Shown here: one piece after another, positions 26,012 to 35,694 of the stretch
Position numbering within the stretch: position 1 is the first letter of the stretch
How the letters are laid out: the number at the start of each line of letters is the position of its first letter
Source: Streptomyces sp. NBC_01723
GTDB lineage: Bacteria > Actinomycetota > Actinomycetes > Streptomycetales > Streptomycetaceae
Direction of reading: 5' to 3'
DNA length: 64,000 nt
NCBI RefSeq assembly: GCF_036246005.1
Contig: NZ_CP109171.1
Location: 6,870,001 to 6,934,000 of the forward strand
Notes under the pieces: model-generated
Databases searched by the model: none
Seen by the model: the letters and a program-made list of their open reading frames with translations, nothing else
What the model was told of the DNA's origin: nothing
Made by a program: the position numbers and the translations under genes

Positions 26012-26147
26012 CGAGTTCTCTTCCAGTGTGCGATGTGGTGTTTCGGACGGCCGATGACGTGCCCAGTGGGGCGGAACAGGCATCGCCTTCCGCGTACTTG
26101 CCGCGACCTGATGTGGATCACGGCAAGTCCGTCCAGGGTGATGTGCC

Positions 26148-27761
26148 TCAGTCCGCGTTGCGGTAGGTGCTGCCGCTGCCGTTCGGGGTGGCTCCGTTGA
26201 AGAGACCGGTCGGGCTCGTCTGGGTGGACAGGGCGAACCACGCGTAGCGGTCCACGTAGTCCAGCCTCTCCAGCGTCTCCGCCGATGTCTTGATGAAGCG
26301 ATTCTGCTCCTGCTCACTCGGGTATCGAGGAGTGCCCTGAGTGAAGTCAATGAGGGCGTACTCGGTCAGCCAGATCGGCTTGTTGTATCGCTCATGGACA
26401 CGTTCCAGGTAGGCGGCCAGCTGGTAGGTGGCCCGCCAGCTGAAGTCGGAGCCATACCAGTGAACCGGGATGAAGTCGACGCGCAGACCGCGCTCCTGGG
26501 CTCCATTCATAAAGCGGTCCAGCCACCCGCCGGGCCTGTCGGCGTCGGTGGCGACCGCCGGAGCCCCCAGGTTCAGGCCTGTCTTCTGCAACTGCGGCCA
26601 CAGGTCCAGAGCCTGTTCGGGCGTCATATTGGCCTGCGTGGGCGAGTCGGGCTCGTTGAAGCCGAGGAGGTTCTTTCCCTCTCGGGCGGCATTGCCCAGC
26701 TCGGCTTCGGTCACCGAGCCGGGGCCCCAGATCGTCGGGACGAACTCGACATCCGTTGGCTTGGTGACTCCGGCACTGGTGGCGGCCCAGTTGTGGTACC
26801 ACTTCGCTCCGGAGGCCGCCAGCGCCTGGGAGGCGCCTTCGACGGGGTTGAGACCCACGCCCTTGCCGACTGCGTTCGAGGAACGCTCGTCGTGGCTGGC
26901 CTCGGGCCCGGGCTCGGGAGCGCGAGGAGGGTCAGAGGCGGGCCGCGTGGCGGCACCGAAACCGTGGAAGGTTACGGTCATGCCGCTGCACTCGCTGCAC
27001 TGACGGACAACCTGGTTGCCTGCCTCGGCGTCATGCTTGGACCAGGAGTATGCCGAGGGGCACTTTTCCGTGAGCGCTTGGCTGTAGGCGGTCTTCGCGT
27101 CCCGGTTCGGGTTGACGCACACCAGCGGACGTCCTGTCACCTGATCTGTGGTCAGATTCTCGGGCGGGCAGACGGCCAGCAAATCGGTGGGGCAGCCGAC
27201 CGCGGCACACTGTCCGCCGTCCTCAGGCGGCGGTACTCCGTCAGGGGTGATGGTGATGGGCACCGAAACGGCGTTGACGTAGCTGACGTTGTACCAAGGA
27301 GCCCAAGCGTCGGCTGTGTCGAAGTTGAACTCGGCCAGACTGGCTGGCTGTTCACCCGTTGAACAGCGGTCGGCGTACGGCCCGCAGTCAGCCACGGCAC
27401 AATGGAACGTAGTGCCCTCCTCTCCGGTACAGCCCTGGCGGGCGAAGAACTTTCCACGCCAGTGCCCGGGGCCCGAACGTTCGGGGATGGTCACGGTGGC
27501 GGACTCTCCCGGCTGCAGCCGGGGCAGTCCGGTGAGTGGGGGTGAGCCGTCGGCATTGGCCGTGGCGCCGACCCAGATGGGACTGTTTGTGTTGTTCCGC
27601 AAAGTGACGGTGCGTTCGGCACCCTCGGCTGCCGCTCCGGAAACACGGTCCTCGCGGTCGCCGAAGTAGCCCTGGGGCGCCGAGGCCACGGCTGACACAG
27701 CGACAACCAACAAGAGAGCCAGCAGAAGTGATCGAAGTGACATGAGCGATCTCACGCGCAT
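26148..27761 (-). CDS. Secreted thaumatin-like / GH128 glycosyl hydrolase fusion
   Basis: 537 aa from ATG 27761 (GGGAGG eight bases upstream). Signal peptide about 7-28 (SLLLALLLVVAVSAVASA). Residues about 48-266 are thaumatin-like: VTLRNNTNSPIWVGATANAD, TGCTG-like and DCGPYADRCSTG Cys blocks, PASLAEFNFD. Residues about 300-537 are a glycosyl hydrolase catalytic core (GH128, beta-1,3-glucanases): KWYHNWAATS, GFNEPDSPTQANM (acid/base E370), VHWYG, PIWLTEYALID (nucleophile E467), YAWFALS. Both halves bind or cleave fungal beta-glucan in known relatives, so an antifungal or scavenging role is likely. A long linker (267-295) joins them. Confidence 0.9.
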   Translation of the reverse strand: MRVRSLMSLRSLLLALLLVVAVSAVASAPQGYFGDREDRVSGAAAEGAERTVTLRNNTNSPIWVGATANADGSPPLTGLPRLQPGESATVTIPERSGPGHWRGKFFARQGCTGEEGTTFHCAVADCGPYADRCSTGEQPASLAEFNFDTADAWAPWYNVSYVNAVSVPITITPDGVPPPEDGGQCAAVGCPTDLLAVCPPENLTTDQVTGRPLVCVNPNRDAKTAYSQALTEKCPSAYSWSKHDAEAGNQVVRQCSECSGMTVTFHGFGAATRPASDPPRAPEPGPEASHDERSSNAVGKGVGLNPVEGASQALAASGAKWYHNWAATSAGVTKPTDVEFVPTIWGPGSVTEAELGNAAREGKNLLGFNEPDSPTQANMTPEQALDLWPQLQKTGLNLGAPAVATDADRPGGWLDRFMNGAQERGLRVDFIPVHWYGSDFSWRATYQLAAYLERVHERYNKPIWLTEYALIDFTQGTPRYPSEQEQNRFIKTSAETLERLDYVDRYAWFALSTQTSPTGLFNGATPNGSGSTYRNAD

Positions 27762-28204
27762 AGAACATGCCTCCCAAGTCGTGATCGACTACACACGCAC
27801 GACGTACACGCGCGGTGGACGGTTCACTGGGGGATCCTTTGCCACAGCCCCGCTTTTCAGGATGGCGGGAGGACGCAGTTCGACTCAGGCGCGGCCCTGC
27901 GGGCCTTGTCCGTACTCCTTCTTGAACTGACCGATTTCTGCGCAATTCCACGGCGCTAAAGTTGTGGAACCGGCGGGCCACCGCACCGAGGCTCCAGACG
28001 GCATTGCGGAGGCAGCCACGAGCGTGGCGACCCGCGCGAGTCCGTGCCCGCATTCGTCGACCGGTTCGTCCTGTGCCGCAGCGCCTTGGTGACCAGCCCC
28101 GACAGCGGCAGCGCCGCAGCGTCCCCCTCGTCCGACAAGGCATCCCTGGCGAGGACGACGCTGCGGGGGTGCGGGCGGGGGGAGTTTCAGGTGCTGGCCA
28201 CTGA
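27762..28204. other. Intergenic region, no gene supported
   Basis: Promoter region of the 27761 gene, then about 300 bp of Arg/Pro-coding GC-rich sequence with no ribosome binding site or recognisable family on either strand. An IS end begins at about 28205. Confidence 0.45.
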
Positions 28205-28490
28205 ACCTCTTTTATCCTGAATAGTCGAAGGTCATGAGGGTGTGGACGGCTGCGACGGTGGGTCCGATGCGGATGGTCGAGCAGCGTGCTCGCCGCCAAA
28301 TGCGCCTGGATTTGAGCCTGGCGAAGGCGCGTTCTCCCGGTTCCGGGAGGCGGGCGTGGTCGCGGTGGCCGTATGGGGGGTGCGGACGGTGGCGTCGGCG
28401 CCTTGGGGCAGGCGCGGTCGGCCGGGACCAGGATCTGTCGGGTCAGGCAGGCTTGGACGATGCCGTGGGCACTGGCGGCGGTGAGGGGCC
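28205..28490 (-). pseudogene. 3' remnant of an IS5-superfamily element
   Basis: The end (ACTGAACCTCTTTTATCCTG, 28202 on) matches that at 19142. On the minus strand the piece AHGIVQACLTRQILV followed by ADRA is the catalytic region of the 19154-19916 transposase; the rest is frameshifted. No 5' half. Confidence 0.78.
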
Positions 28491-28712
28491 CCGAAGATCC
28501 CGGACACCTCGCACCAACGCTCAGCCCCACCGACCTCACGGCTGCACGCGCAGTCGACAGGGCACTCACCCTGCCCGTGAACCATTCCGGCCTAGGTGCC
28601 GTGGTGCTAGACGGCAGTCCGCAGTCTCCGGCCACGGCGACGGCTGAACCTGTCAAGGGAGACCCCCGCGGCTGCCGCAGCAACACACCAGACGACGACA
28701 AGGAGTTTCGGC

Positions 28713-29468
28713 ATGCCAGACAACAGTGCGGCAGGCGATCAGCCCGGAGAAGATGGTCGAGAGTCACCGCCGCCTTCACTCGGCCAGGTCCCTCCCTTGC
28801 ACGACATCCCTCTCTACGACGTATCCGCACCCACGGTGGCCACCCCGCCCAGTGCGGCGAATCAGATCTCCCGACCGCCTACCGGACAAGTGGAGCAGGC
28901 CGTGGCTGCGGCCGGCCCGGATTCCGAGGTGTGGGATATCGCCCGCGCCATGGCCCGGACGTTCACGAGAACCGCCACGGCGGTAAGAGCAGCCAGCATG
29001 TTCCAGGAGCCCGCTGATGCCACCGCTGTCCGAGCGTTCAGCGCCGTACTCGGTGCAGCGGAGGCGCTGACCGTGTCGGTGGAGCAAGCGACAAGGCTCT
29101 ACGGGCCCCGCAGGCGACCGGACGAGCCCCATCCCGGCGTCAACTATCCGCTGTGGGCCCTGAGCACCGTCGCCATCGCGGGAGCGTTCACGTCCGCGGC
29201 CTTCGCTGCCGGAGCAGGACCCGCCGCCCCGGCAGGGGAGGCCGCTGGCCTGGTGGTCTACGGTGTCGCGATGGCAGCGATGGTCGGCGCCGACCGGTAC
29301 CAGCCTGAGCCCTACACACCCGCGTTGGCGCCCGGTCAACGGGCTGGTTCCGCGTATGAACCTTCACCCCGACACGGGTGGACTCAGACACCGTCAAGCC
29401 GCGGAAGCACCGCTTCGACGAGCCACAGTGGGCCAAGCCCGCATGCACGCCGCGGTCCCGCCCGCTGA
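28713..29468 (+). CDS. Hypothetical protein with small hydrophobic segment
   Basis: 251 aa with AAGGAG seven bases upstream. Pro-rich N-terminus (about 15-60), a helical part (DIARAMARTFTRTATAVRAA, AFSAVLGAAEALTVSVEQAT), and two weak hydrophobic Ala/Gly stretches (about 150-190: STVAIAGAFTSAAFAAG). The last ~35 residues are Ser/Arg-rich, and another frame over the same DNA reads more naturally, so the true C-terminus may be frameshifted near 29375. No family recognised. Confidence 0.6.
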   Translation: MPDNSAAGDQPGEDGRESPPPSLGQVPPLHDIPLYDVSAPTVATPPSAANQISRPPTGQVEQAVAAAGPDSEVWDIARAMARTFTRTATAVRAASMFQEPADATAVRAFSAVLGAAEALTVSVEQATRLYGPRRRPDEPHPGVNYPLWALSTVAIAGAFTSAAFAAGAGPAAPAGEAAGLVVYGVAMAAMVGADRYQPEPYTPALAPGQRAGSAYEPSPRHGWTQTPSSRGSTASTSHSGPSPHARRGPAR

Positions 29469-29644
29469 CCGGCCGCCGGCTGCTATTCCACAGCCCAGAG
29501 GGGCTGAGGGGCCCTCAGGTCAGGGCGACATCGAGGCGACGAGTGCATTCGAGCAGACGCCATAGCTTGACTCTGTCGGGGATCTCGGGGGGGGGCGAGG
29601 TCAACTGCGGAGGGTTCGCCAGGACTTCGACCGGGAGATGGCAT
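29469..29644. other. Short non-coding stretch
   Basis: No gene seen. Contains GGGGCTGAGGGGCCCTCAGG and a poly-G run (29588-29596). It leads into an ISL3 remnant. Confidence 0.4.
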
Positions 29645-29830
29645 GCTGTGTCGGTATCGGATGAATCGTAGGATGCGGCGTCGAAGAAGGTCGAAGTTGA
29701 CCTGGCCGTGCATCTGTCTCTTCAGCAGTTTAATCCTCATAACGTTGCCCCTGACCACTCCCGAGGTGTGCGTGGTGGTGAGGGCCGAAAGACCGCTGCA
29801 CGGTCGCGCCGCAAGCCGCTGGTCAACGTG
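29645..29830 (-). pseudogene. C-terminal remnant of an ISL3 transposase
   Basis: Minus-strand reading ALTTTHTSGVVRGNVMRIKL then KRQMHGQVNFDLLRRRILRF matches the end of the ISL3 transposase at 31692 (EGVNTRTKRIMRQMHG, FDLLRHRIL). The catalytic Glu region is decayed. Confidence 0.75.
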
Positions 29831-29931
29831 CGGTGTTCTCATTGTCTGTCCAGACGAACGTCGGCGAGTCAGACGTCGAAAGCAAGGTGCTCATTGCGCC
29901 GCTCCCGCACTTAGAGGTCGTTTTCGCCCGA

Positions 29932-30903
29932 TGTTTCATCCCGAGATGAGGGGTTTGTTGGCTTCTTTCGGGTCGCGCCAGGAGATCGTGTTCTCGCCAG
30001 TGAGGCGGCGGGCCATGAGGTCGGTCATGGCGATGCGGACCACCGCTTCGGACCGGGTCGGCGGGGTTTCGTAGTCGCGGGCCAGGCGCCGGTGGAGCAT
30101 GAGCCAGCCGTAGGTCCGCTCGACGGCCCAGCGTTTCGGGATCGGGGCGAAGCCCCTGGTCCCGGGCTTGCGGGTGGTGATCTCCATGTCGATGCCGAGG
30201 GTCGCGGCGTGCTCGACGAGGTGCTGGCGGTAGCCACCGTCGACCCATACCTTGCGGATGCCGGGGTGCTCGGCGGCGACCCGGTCGAGCAGCGCGGTGC
30301 CGGCGACGGAGTCCTGCACGCTCGCTGCGGTGACCAGCACCGCGAGGAGGAGTCCGAGCGTGTCGGTGACGATGCTCCGCTTCCGGCCGACGATCTTCTT
30401 CCCGGCGTCGACGCCCTGGCCGGCGGCGGGGACGCTGGTGGAGGTCTTGACGCTCTGAGCGTCGATCACGCAGGCCGACGGCCCGCCGTCCCGGCCCTCC
30501 TTCTCCCGTAAGAGCTGCCGGAGAAGGCCGTTGAGCTGGGCAAACACGCCCTCATCGGCCCATTTGGCGAAGTAGCCGTAGACCGTGTTCCAGTGCGGGA
30601 AGTCGTGCGGGAGGTAGCGCCACTGGACCCCGGTCCGGTCGACGTACAAGATCGCGTCCATGATGTCGCGCAGGTCATGCTCGGGTGGCCGGCCGAAGTC
30701 CAGAGCCCGGCCACGGCGCTCGAAGCGCCAGGCCGAGAGCACCGGCTCGATCAACTCCCAGCGCGCATCGGACAGATCGCTCGGATACGGACGTCGCTTC
30801 GTCATGCTTCCGGCGTACCGCCGCGGGCCGAGTGCGCCCAGGCGCACAGCAGCGATGGCGGAAGCACGCGGGCCGCGAAGACCGGGCGTCCTGGGATGAA
30901 ACA
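29932..30903 (-). mobile_element. IS5-family element
   Basis: About 972 bp. Ends TGTTTCATCCC (29932) and GGGATGAAACA (to 30903) are inverted repeats. No clear target duplication. One intact transposase. Confidence 0.8.
29936..30805 (-). CDS. IS5-family transposase
   Basis: 289 aa from ATG 30805. PYPSDLSDARWELIEPVL, a DUF4096-like N-terminal domain with VQWRYLPHDFPHWNTVYGYF, then ACVIDAQSVKTSTSV (first Asp), RKVWVDGGYRQHLVEH (second Asp) and WAVERTYGWLMLHRRLARDY (Glu). The frame is open and complete. The stop is within the terminal repeat. Confidence 0.9.
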   Translation of the reverse strand: MTKRRPYPSDLSDARWELIEPVLSAWRFERRGRALDFGRPPEHDLRDIMDAILYVDRTGVQWRYLPHDFPHWNTVYGYFAKWADEGVFAQLNGLLRQLLREKEGRDGGPSACVIDAQSVKTSTSVPAAGQGVDAGKKIVGRKRSIVTDTLGLLLAVLVTAASVQDSVAGTALLDRVAAEHPGIRKVWVDGGYRQHLVEHAATLGIDMEITTRKPGTRGFAPIPKRWAVERTYGWLMLHRRLARDYETPPTRSEAVVRIAMTDLMARRLTGENTISWRDPKEANKPLISG

Positions 30904-31174
30904 GGAGCAGGCGCCAGCCTGTCCCTCCCACCACCCCATCCGACCCACAAACCCCAAAGCTCAGCAGCTACCTCACGATCACCACAACCTTGCACTCCGA
31001 AAATCGGCATATATCCGGGTGACATAGATGCAAACGACCTCTTAAAGAGCGTTTTGTCCCGTCGGGGGTGTTTGGTAAGTCGCGCGGTGTCAGCGGGTTG
31101 GGCCACGCACGGATGCGTGTGAGTATCCGCCCGTGGAGTGCGATGTGTGTGGAAGGCCGATGTGGCGATAGCCG
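30904..31174. other. Intergenic, nothing identified
   Basis: About 270 bp of lower GC at 30990-31050. No gene or structure seen. Confidence 0.4.
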
Positions 31175-31549
31175 GTGCAGCCGGCTGTGCCACAAGAGGA
31201 GATCTGGTCCTGTTCCTGGTGCCATGCCGTCACGCATGTGGATGGCGAGTGGTTCGAGGTCTCGCGGCCGCCGTACTTGCCCGTGGGGATGCGCTGGGAG
31301 AGGGCCGTCGCGGACGGCCTTCCTGCCGATGTCTCCCACGCCTTCGGCGTCTTCGACAGGACGTTGTGCGGAATCCAGATAGCCGGCATGTCGCCTTCGG
31401 ATCACTGGTGGCTGTCGGAGCGGGAGAACGCCTGTAGTGCCTGCCGGGAGGCGGCGGGTGTCATTGATGACCGCTGGCTGAAGGGAATGAGGGGCGAGGA
31501 CGCGCGGGTCAGCGTGGCCCGGCGGCTACGAGTCCTTCCAGTTTGGAGT
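31175..31549 (+). pseudogene. Cys-rich hypothetical protein, 3' end replaced by IS remnant
   Basis: From GTG 31175: EEIWSCSWCHAVTHVDGEWF, PVGMRWERAVADGLPADVS, FDRTLCGIQIAG, SERENACSACREAAG. The CxWC and CSAC pairs could form a zinc knuckle. After about 31545 the frame enters DNA derived from an IS5 transposase, so the natural end is lost. Family unknown. Confidence 0.55.
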
Positions 31550-31637
31550 CGATTCTCGTGTGAGCCTGCGGCTCATCAGGTCGATCATCGCGATGCGGAT
31601 CATTGCTTCGGAGCGGTGTGGTGGGTTTCGTAGTCGG
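31550..31637 (-). pseudogene. C-terminal remnant of an IS5 transposase
   Basis: On the minus strand DYETHHTAPK, then RIAMIDLMSRRLTRES-like coding matches the end of the 29936 transposase (DYETPPTRSEAVVRIAMTDL). Cut by the ISL3 end at 31638. Confidence 0.7.
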
Positions 31638-33298
31638 GGACTGTAAATCGTTCGGCTCTGTCCCGTAATCGGTGGTAACGAAGGGTGATCATCAGTGCAG
31701 GAGGATGCGGTGGCGGAGGAGGTCGAAGCCCGCGCGGCCGTGCATCTGCCTCATGATGCGTTTGGTGCGGGTGTTGACGCCTTCGGTCCGTCCGTTGTGG
31801 TGCGGGCGGGTGAGGCCGGCGTTGACGGCTGCACGGTCGAGTTCGAGACCGTTCGCAAAGGCGTGGAGGTAGGGCAGTTGGGCCCTGCGGACGCTGTCGA
31901 TCCACGTGGTGAGTTTCTTGTCATTGCCTGCGGCCGGCGTGATGGGCTGTGCGAACTCACGTGTGAATAAGGCTAGTTGTGTCATCTCTGGGCAGGACGC
32001 GGTGAGCTCGGTGAGGAGGCTTGTGTCCTTGTCCCGGAGGTGGTCGGGGTGGGTGAGAAGGAGGCGGGCCAGCTATCGCGGGGTGGTGACGGGTCGGTCG
32101 CCTTCTGCCCGGCCCTGAGTGATGTAGCGGTGGAGGAGGTTGAAGCTGCCGGTGTAGCCCTGCTCCTGGATCTCGCGGAACAGCTGCTTCACGGGGACAG
32201 CGGGGTCGGCTGTACGACGTTCGCGCAGGTGGTCGCGGTAAGGGTCGACCAGCGTGGGCCGGTAACGCGGTGCCCGGCGCAGGACTTCGGGTTCGCGGGT
32301 GCGCGCATAGCGCTTGACGGTGTTGAGGGACAGGTTCATACGGCGGGCACATTCGAGCAGGCCCACATCCTTGCTGAGGAGGTCGTGGATCTTGTGCCAG
32401 CGTTCGCGGGTGGTCTGCTCATGGACGCCGGCCGGGCGGTGCGGGTTCGCTGTGGCCCAGCAGGCGCTGTGGGAGCGGACCTCGGCCAGGGTCTTCTCGC
32501 ACAGGTTCTTCCACAGGTGCCAGCGGTCGCTGACCTGCACCGCTTCTGGCAGGGCCCGGCGCACGGCCTCACCGTATGCGCCGGAGCCATCACGGCAGAC
32601 AACCTCGACGCCAGGGTGCTCGTGTAGCCACCGCTCCAGGGCGTCGGCGCCACGGCCCGGGAGTACGTCGACGCGTTCGCCGGTTTCGGCGTCAATCAGG
32701 ACGGTTGCGTAGCGGTGGCGGCGCTTGAGCGCGAAGTCGTCGACGCCCAGGACGCGCGGCACCGGCACCACGGGCAAGGGCAGGTGGGCCAGGAGCCTGA
32801 GCGCGGTCGAGCGGGATATCGCCACAGCCAGGACACGGGAGAGGCGGGCGCCCGCCCGGCCCGCTAACTCCTTCACCACCTGGCCGAGCTGGTCGGCGAG
32901 GCGGCATGTGCGCCGCTGATAGCGCTCGATCAGGCCGGGGACCTGTTCCCGGAACGTCTGGCGGTGGCACCCCAGGACTGGGCAGACCAGACGCCGGACC
33001 TGCACCGATACCACGACTCGCCTGCCGTCCGCTGGCACGTCCGCGATCGTACGTTGATGGATGCCATGCACCCGCCCCGTCGGCTGCCCGCACACTGGGC
33101 ACTGCACCAACTCGTCCCGCGTCCGGGCCCGCATCCGGATGAACTCGCCCTCGTCCGTCACTTCGTCGACGACGAGCGAGGCGAGTCCCGAAAACACCAC
33201 GTCCACAAGGTCGTTGACATCTTCCATGTACCGTCAACGACGGTCGTCACCCCTCGTTACCACCGATTACGGGGCAGAGTCGAACGATTTACAGTTCC
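31638..33298 (-). mobile_element. ISL3-family element
   Basis: About 1.66 kb. Imperfect terminal repeats of some 50 bp: ACTGTAAATCGTTCGGCTCT at 31640 and, inverted, ACTGTAAATCGTTCGACTCT ending about 33295; both continue GTAATCGGTGGTAACGA. No 8-bp target duplication is evident, so flanking DNA may have been rearranged. Confidence 0.85.
31692..33227 (-). pseudogene. ISL3-family transposase with an in-frame stop
   Basis: From 33227: CPVCGQPTGRVHGIHQRTIAD (zinc ribbon), LGVDDFALKRRHRYATVL (first Asp), VVCRDGSGAYGEAVR (second Asp), VSDRWHLWKNLCEKTL. TAG at 32073-32075 stops the frame after VTTPR. The same frame then runs another 127 codons (LARLLLTHPDHLRDKDTSLL, HHNGRTEGVNTRTKRIMRQM), including the expected catalytic Glu. 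As it stands the enzyme is truncated and inactive. Confidence 0.88.
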
Positions 33299-33332
33299 GG
33301 TACGCCTGTTTAGCCCAACCCCGCCGGGTGCA

Positions 33333-35501
33333 TCAGGGGGAGCCGGGGAGGGATTGTTCCGCCCAGATCACCTTCCCGTCGCGGGTGTACCGGGTGCCCC
33401 AGTTCTTGGCGAGCTGGGCGACTAGGAGCAGGCCGCGGCCGTCTTCGTCGAAGGTCCTCGCTCGGCGCAGACGGGGAGACGTACTGCTGGCGTCGGCGAC
33501 CTCGCACGTCAGCGTGGACTGGAGAATCATCCGCAGGCAGAGGGGCTCCTTGCCGTAGCGGATTGCGTTCGTGACGAGTTCACTGACTATGAGTTCCGTG
33601 CTGAAGGCCAGGTCGTCCAGCTTCCAGGCGGCCAGATGGTCGGTCGCGTAGGCGCGTGCGTGGGAGACCATCGACGGATCGGATGGCAGCTCCAGGGTTG
33701 TGACATGGTTGGCGTCCAGGGCATGCGGGCGCGCGAGGAGGAGGGCGACGTCGTCGGCCGGCCGGGAGGGCAACAGTTCGTCCAAGAGCCGGTCGCAGGT
33801 GTCCTCCAGCGAGGGATCGGTTTGGGCGAGGACGTCACGCAGCGTGGCCAGTCCGCTGTCTGGGTCGCGGGTGGAACTCTCGATGAGGCCGTCCGTGAAC
33901 AGGGCGAGGAGGCTGCCTTCCGGTAGCTCGAACCGGGCGGTTTCGAAGGGGAGACCGCCCAGGCCCAACGGCGGGCCGATCGGCGCGTCCGGGAAGCTCG
34001 CCTGTGGGTTCGCCGCGGGGCCGCCGTCGGTCGGCGGGGGCACCACTGCGGGCAGCACATGTCCGGCGCTGGCCAGCGAGCAGATCTGCGATACGGGATC
34101 GTAGACCGCATACAGGCAAGTGGCGCTGATCTCGTCCTGGTCCCTGCCCTCCTCGCGCTGCAGCCTGATGACCACGTCGTCGAGGTGGGTGAGGAGTTCG
34201 TCGGGCATCAGATCGATGTCCGCGAGCGTCCGCACGGCCGTTCGCAGCCGCCCCATCGTGGCCGAGGCGTACAGACCACGGCCGACCACGTCACCGATGA
34301 CGAGGGCGATCCGGGCCCCGGAGAGCGGGATTACGTCGTACCAGTCGCCTCCCACGCCGGCCCGGGCTCCGGAGGGCAGGTAGCGGGCGGCTGTCTCGAC
34401 AGTGGCGTGCCGGGGCACGTTGCTCGGGAGCAGGCTTCGCTGGAGAGCCAGGGCGGTGGCGCGTTCGTAGGTGTAGCGGCGGGCGTTGTCGATGTATATG
34501 GCCGCTCTGGAGGTGACCTCCTGGGCCAGGAGCAAGTCGTCGTCGTCGAACGGCGTTGCGTCACGGTGGCGGAAGAACTGTGCGATGCCCAGAGGCCTGC
34601 CGCGGGCCCAGAATGGGATCAGCAGCATCGTATGGATGCCGAAGGCGCCGATGGCGTGCCTGTGGGCCTCGGATCCCGCAAGCCATGCGGGGGTGTCGGC
34701 GGGCGTGATGCGATGCCGCAGGGGATGTCCGGTGAACAAGGCGCTAGCGGGTTCCGACCCCGGCGCGAAGCCGTGCGTGCGGTCGGTGGGGACCGCTGAC
34801 TCCGGGCAGCCGTCCAGCACGGAGTGCTGGGCGATGCGGCGCAACACCAGGATGTCCTGCGCGGGAGCGGGGCCTTCTTCGCGGAGTGTGGCGTCGAGAA
34901 GATCGACGGTCACGAAGTCGGCTAGATACTCGGTCCCCACTTCGGCAAGTTCCTGAGCGGTGCGGGCGATGTCCAGGCTGGTGCCGATCCGGCAGCTCGC
35001 TTCGTTGACCACGATGAGCCGCCGCTGAAGCCGGATGTCCCGCGCGTGCTGGTATGCCGTCACGACCTGTTCGGAGGTGTGATCGATGTAGTCGAACGTT
35101 CCCTCGATCAATGCGTCGGCCACCGCGTCGCGCAGCTCAGGGTCGGTAGTGAGATGGGCCGCCTCCTCCCGAATCAGGTCGAGGATGGCGGCATGCCCGA
35201 TTCGGTAGGCGTGCAGGAGTTCGGTGATCTGCCCGCCGTGCTCGGCCAGACGGGTGGCGAAGCTGACAGCGGCAGGCGGGGCCTGGACGCTAAAGGTGTC
35301 GAACTCACGTTCGAGCAGATACAATAAGGTGTCGACGTGCTGGCTGACGGACTGCATGGCCGGGTCTGCGAGGTCGTCGTAAGCCCATACCGAGGGGACC
35401 TCCTCGCGCATACGCGAGACCAGGAGGTCGACCAGTTCACCTATGCGTGGCCGTAGTCGAAGCGCAACCTCACGCAGAAGGGCATCGACGTCGATCCTCA
35501 T
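33333..35501 (-). CDS. SpoIIE-family phosphatase with GAF and HATPase domains
   Basis: 722 aa if it starts at MRIDVDALLREV (ATG 35501); no clear ribosome binding site, and a GTG at 35525 is possible. Residues 1-170 are helical (RsbRD/PucR-like sensor part). About 180-335 is a GAF domain (FGIHTMLLIPFWARGRPLGI). About 345-565 is a PP2C/SpoIIE phosphatase: GVGGDWYDVIPL, VIGDVVGRG, LFTDGLIES, PADDVALLLAR give the metal-binding Asp residues. About 590-720 is an RsbW-like HATPase (ELIVSELVTNAIRYG, DEDGRGLLLVAQLAKNWG). Streptomyces proteins of this kind control anti-anti-sigma switches. No partner gene is adjacent. Confidence 0.9.
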   Translation of the reverse strand: MRIDVDALLREVALRLRPRIGELVDLLVSRMREEVPSVWAYDDLADPAMQSVSQHVDTLLYLLEREFDTFSVQAPPAAVSFATRLAEHGGQITELLHAYRIGHAAILDLIREEAAHLTTDPELRDAVADALIEGTFDYIDHTSEQVVTAYQHARDIRLQRRLIVVNEASCRIGTSLDIARTAQELAEVGTEYLADFVTVDLLDATLREEGPAPAQDILVLRRIAQHSVLDGCPESAVPTDRTHGFAPGSEPASALFTGHPLRHRITPADTPAWLAGSEAHRHAIGAFGIHTMLLIPFWARGRPLGIAQFFRHRDATPFDDDDLLLAQEVTSRAAIYIDNARRYTYERATALALQRSLLPSNVPRHATVETAARYLPSGARAGVGGDWYDVIPLSGARIALVIGDVVGRGLYASATMGRLRTAVRTLADIDLMPDELLTHLDDVVIRLQREEGRDQDEISATCLYAVYDPVSQICSLASAGHVLPAVVPPPTDGGPAANPQASFPDAPIGPPLGLGGLPFETARFELPEGSLLALFTDGLIESSTRDPDSGLATLRDVLAQTDPSLEDTCDRLLDELLPSRPADDVALLLARPHALDANHVTTLELPSDPSMVSHARAYATDHLAAWKLDDLAFSTELIVSELVTNAIRYGKEPLCLRMILQSTLTCEVADASSTSPRLRRARTFDEDGRGLLLVAQLAKNWGTRYTRDGKVIWAEQSLPGSP

Positions 35502-35694
35502 AAGGCGAATGTAGCAGATAGTGACTTTTTTTGCCTGTTTGTCGCTTGATTGTCCGACCTGGGCAGGGAAGCCTCGACCCCATGCGGTACGGGCGACGTA
35601 GGCATCACCGTGCATCGGCGCGGGTGAGGATTCGCGTGTACAGGCGGGCGGTCCCGGCGCCCGGCCTGTCGCGGCCCCGGTGGTTCCCAATGCC
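35502..35694. other. Intergenic region upstream of the phosphatase gene
   Basis: Includes an A/T-rich stretch (35508-35550) likely to carry the promoter of the 35501 gene. Further right the IS701 remnant begins. Confidence 0.4.

Noticed and set aside
28205..28585. Apparent ~115-residue Pro/Ser/Arg protein on the minus strand
   Set aside because: It is a frameshifted piece of an IS transposase (AHGIVQACLTRQILV).
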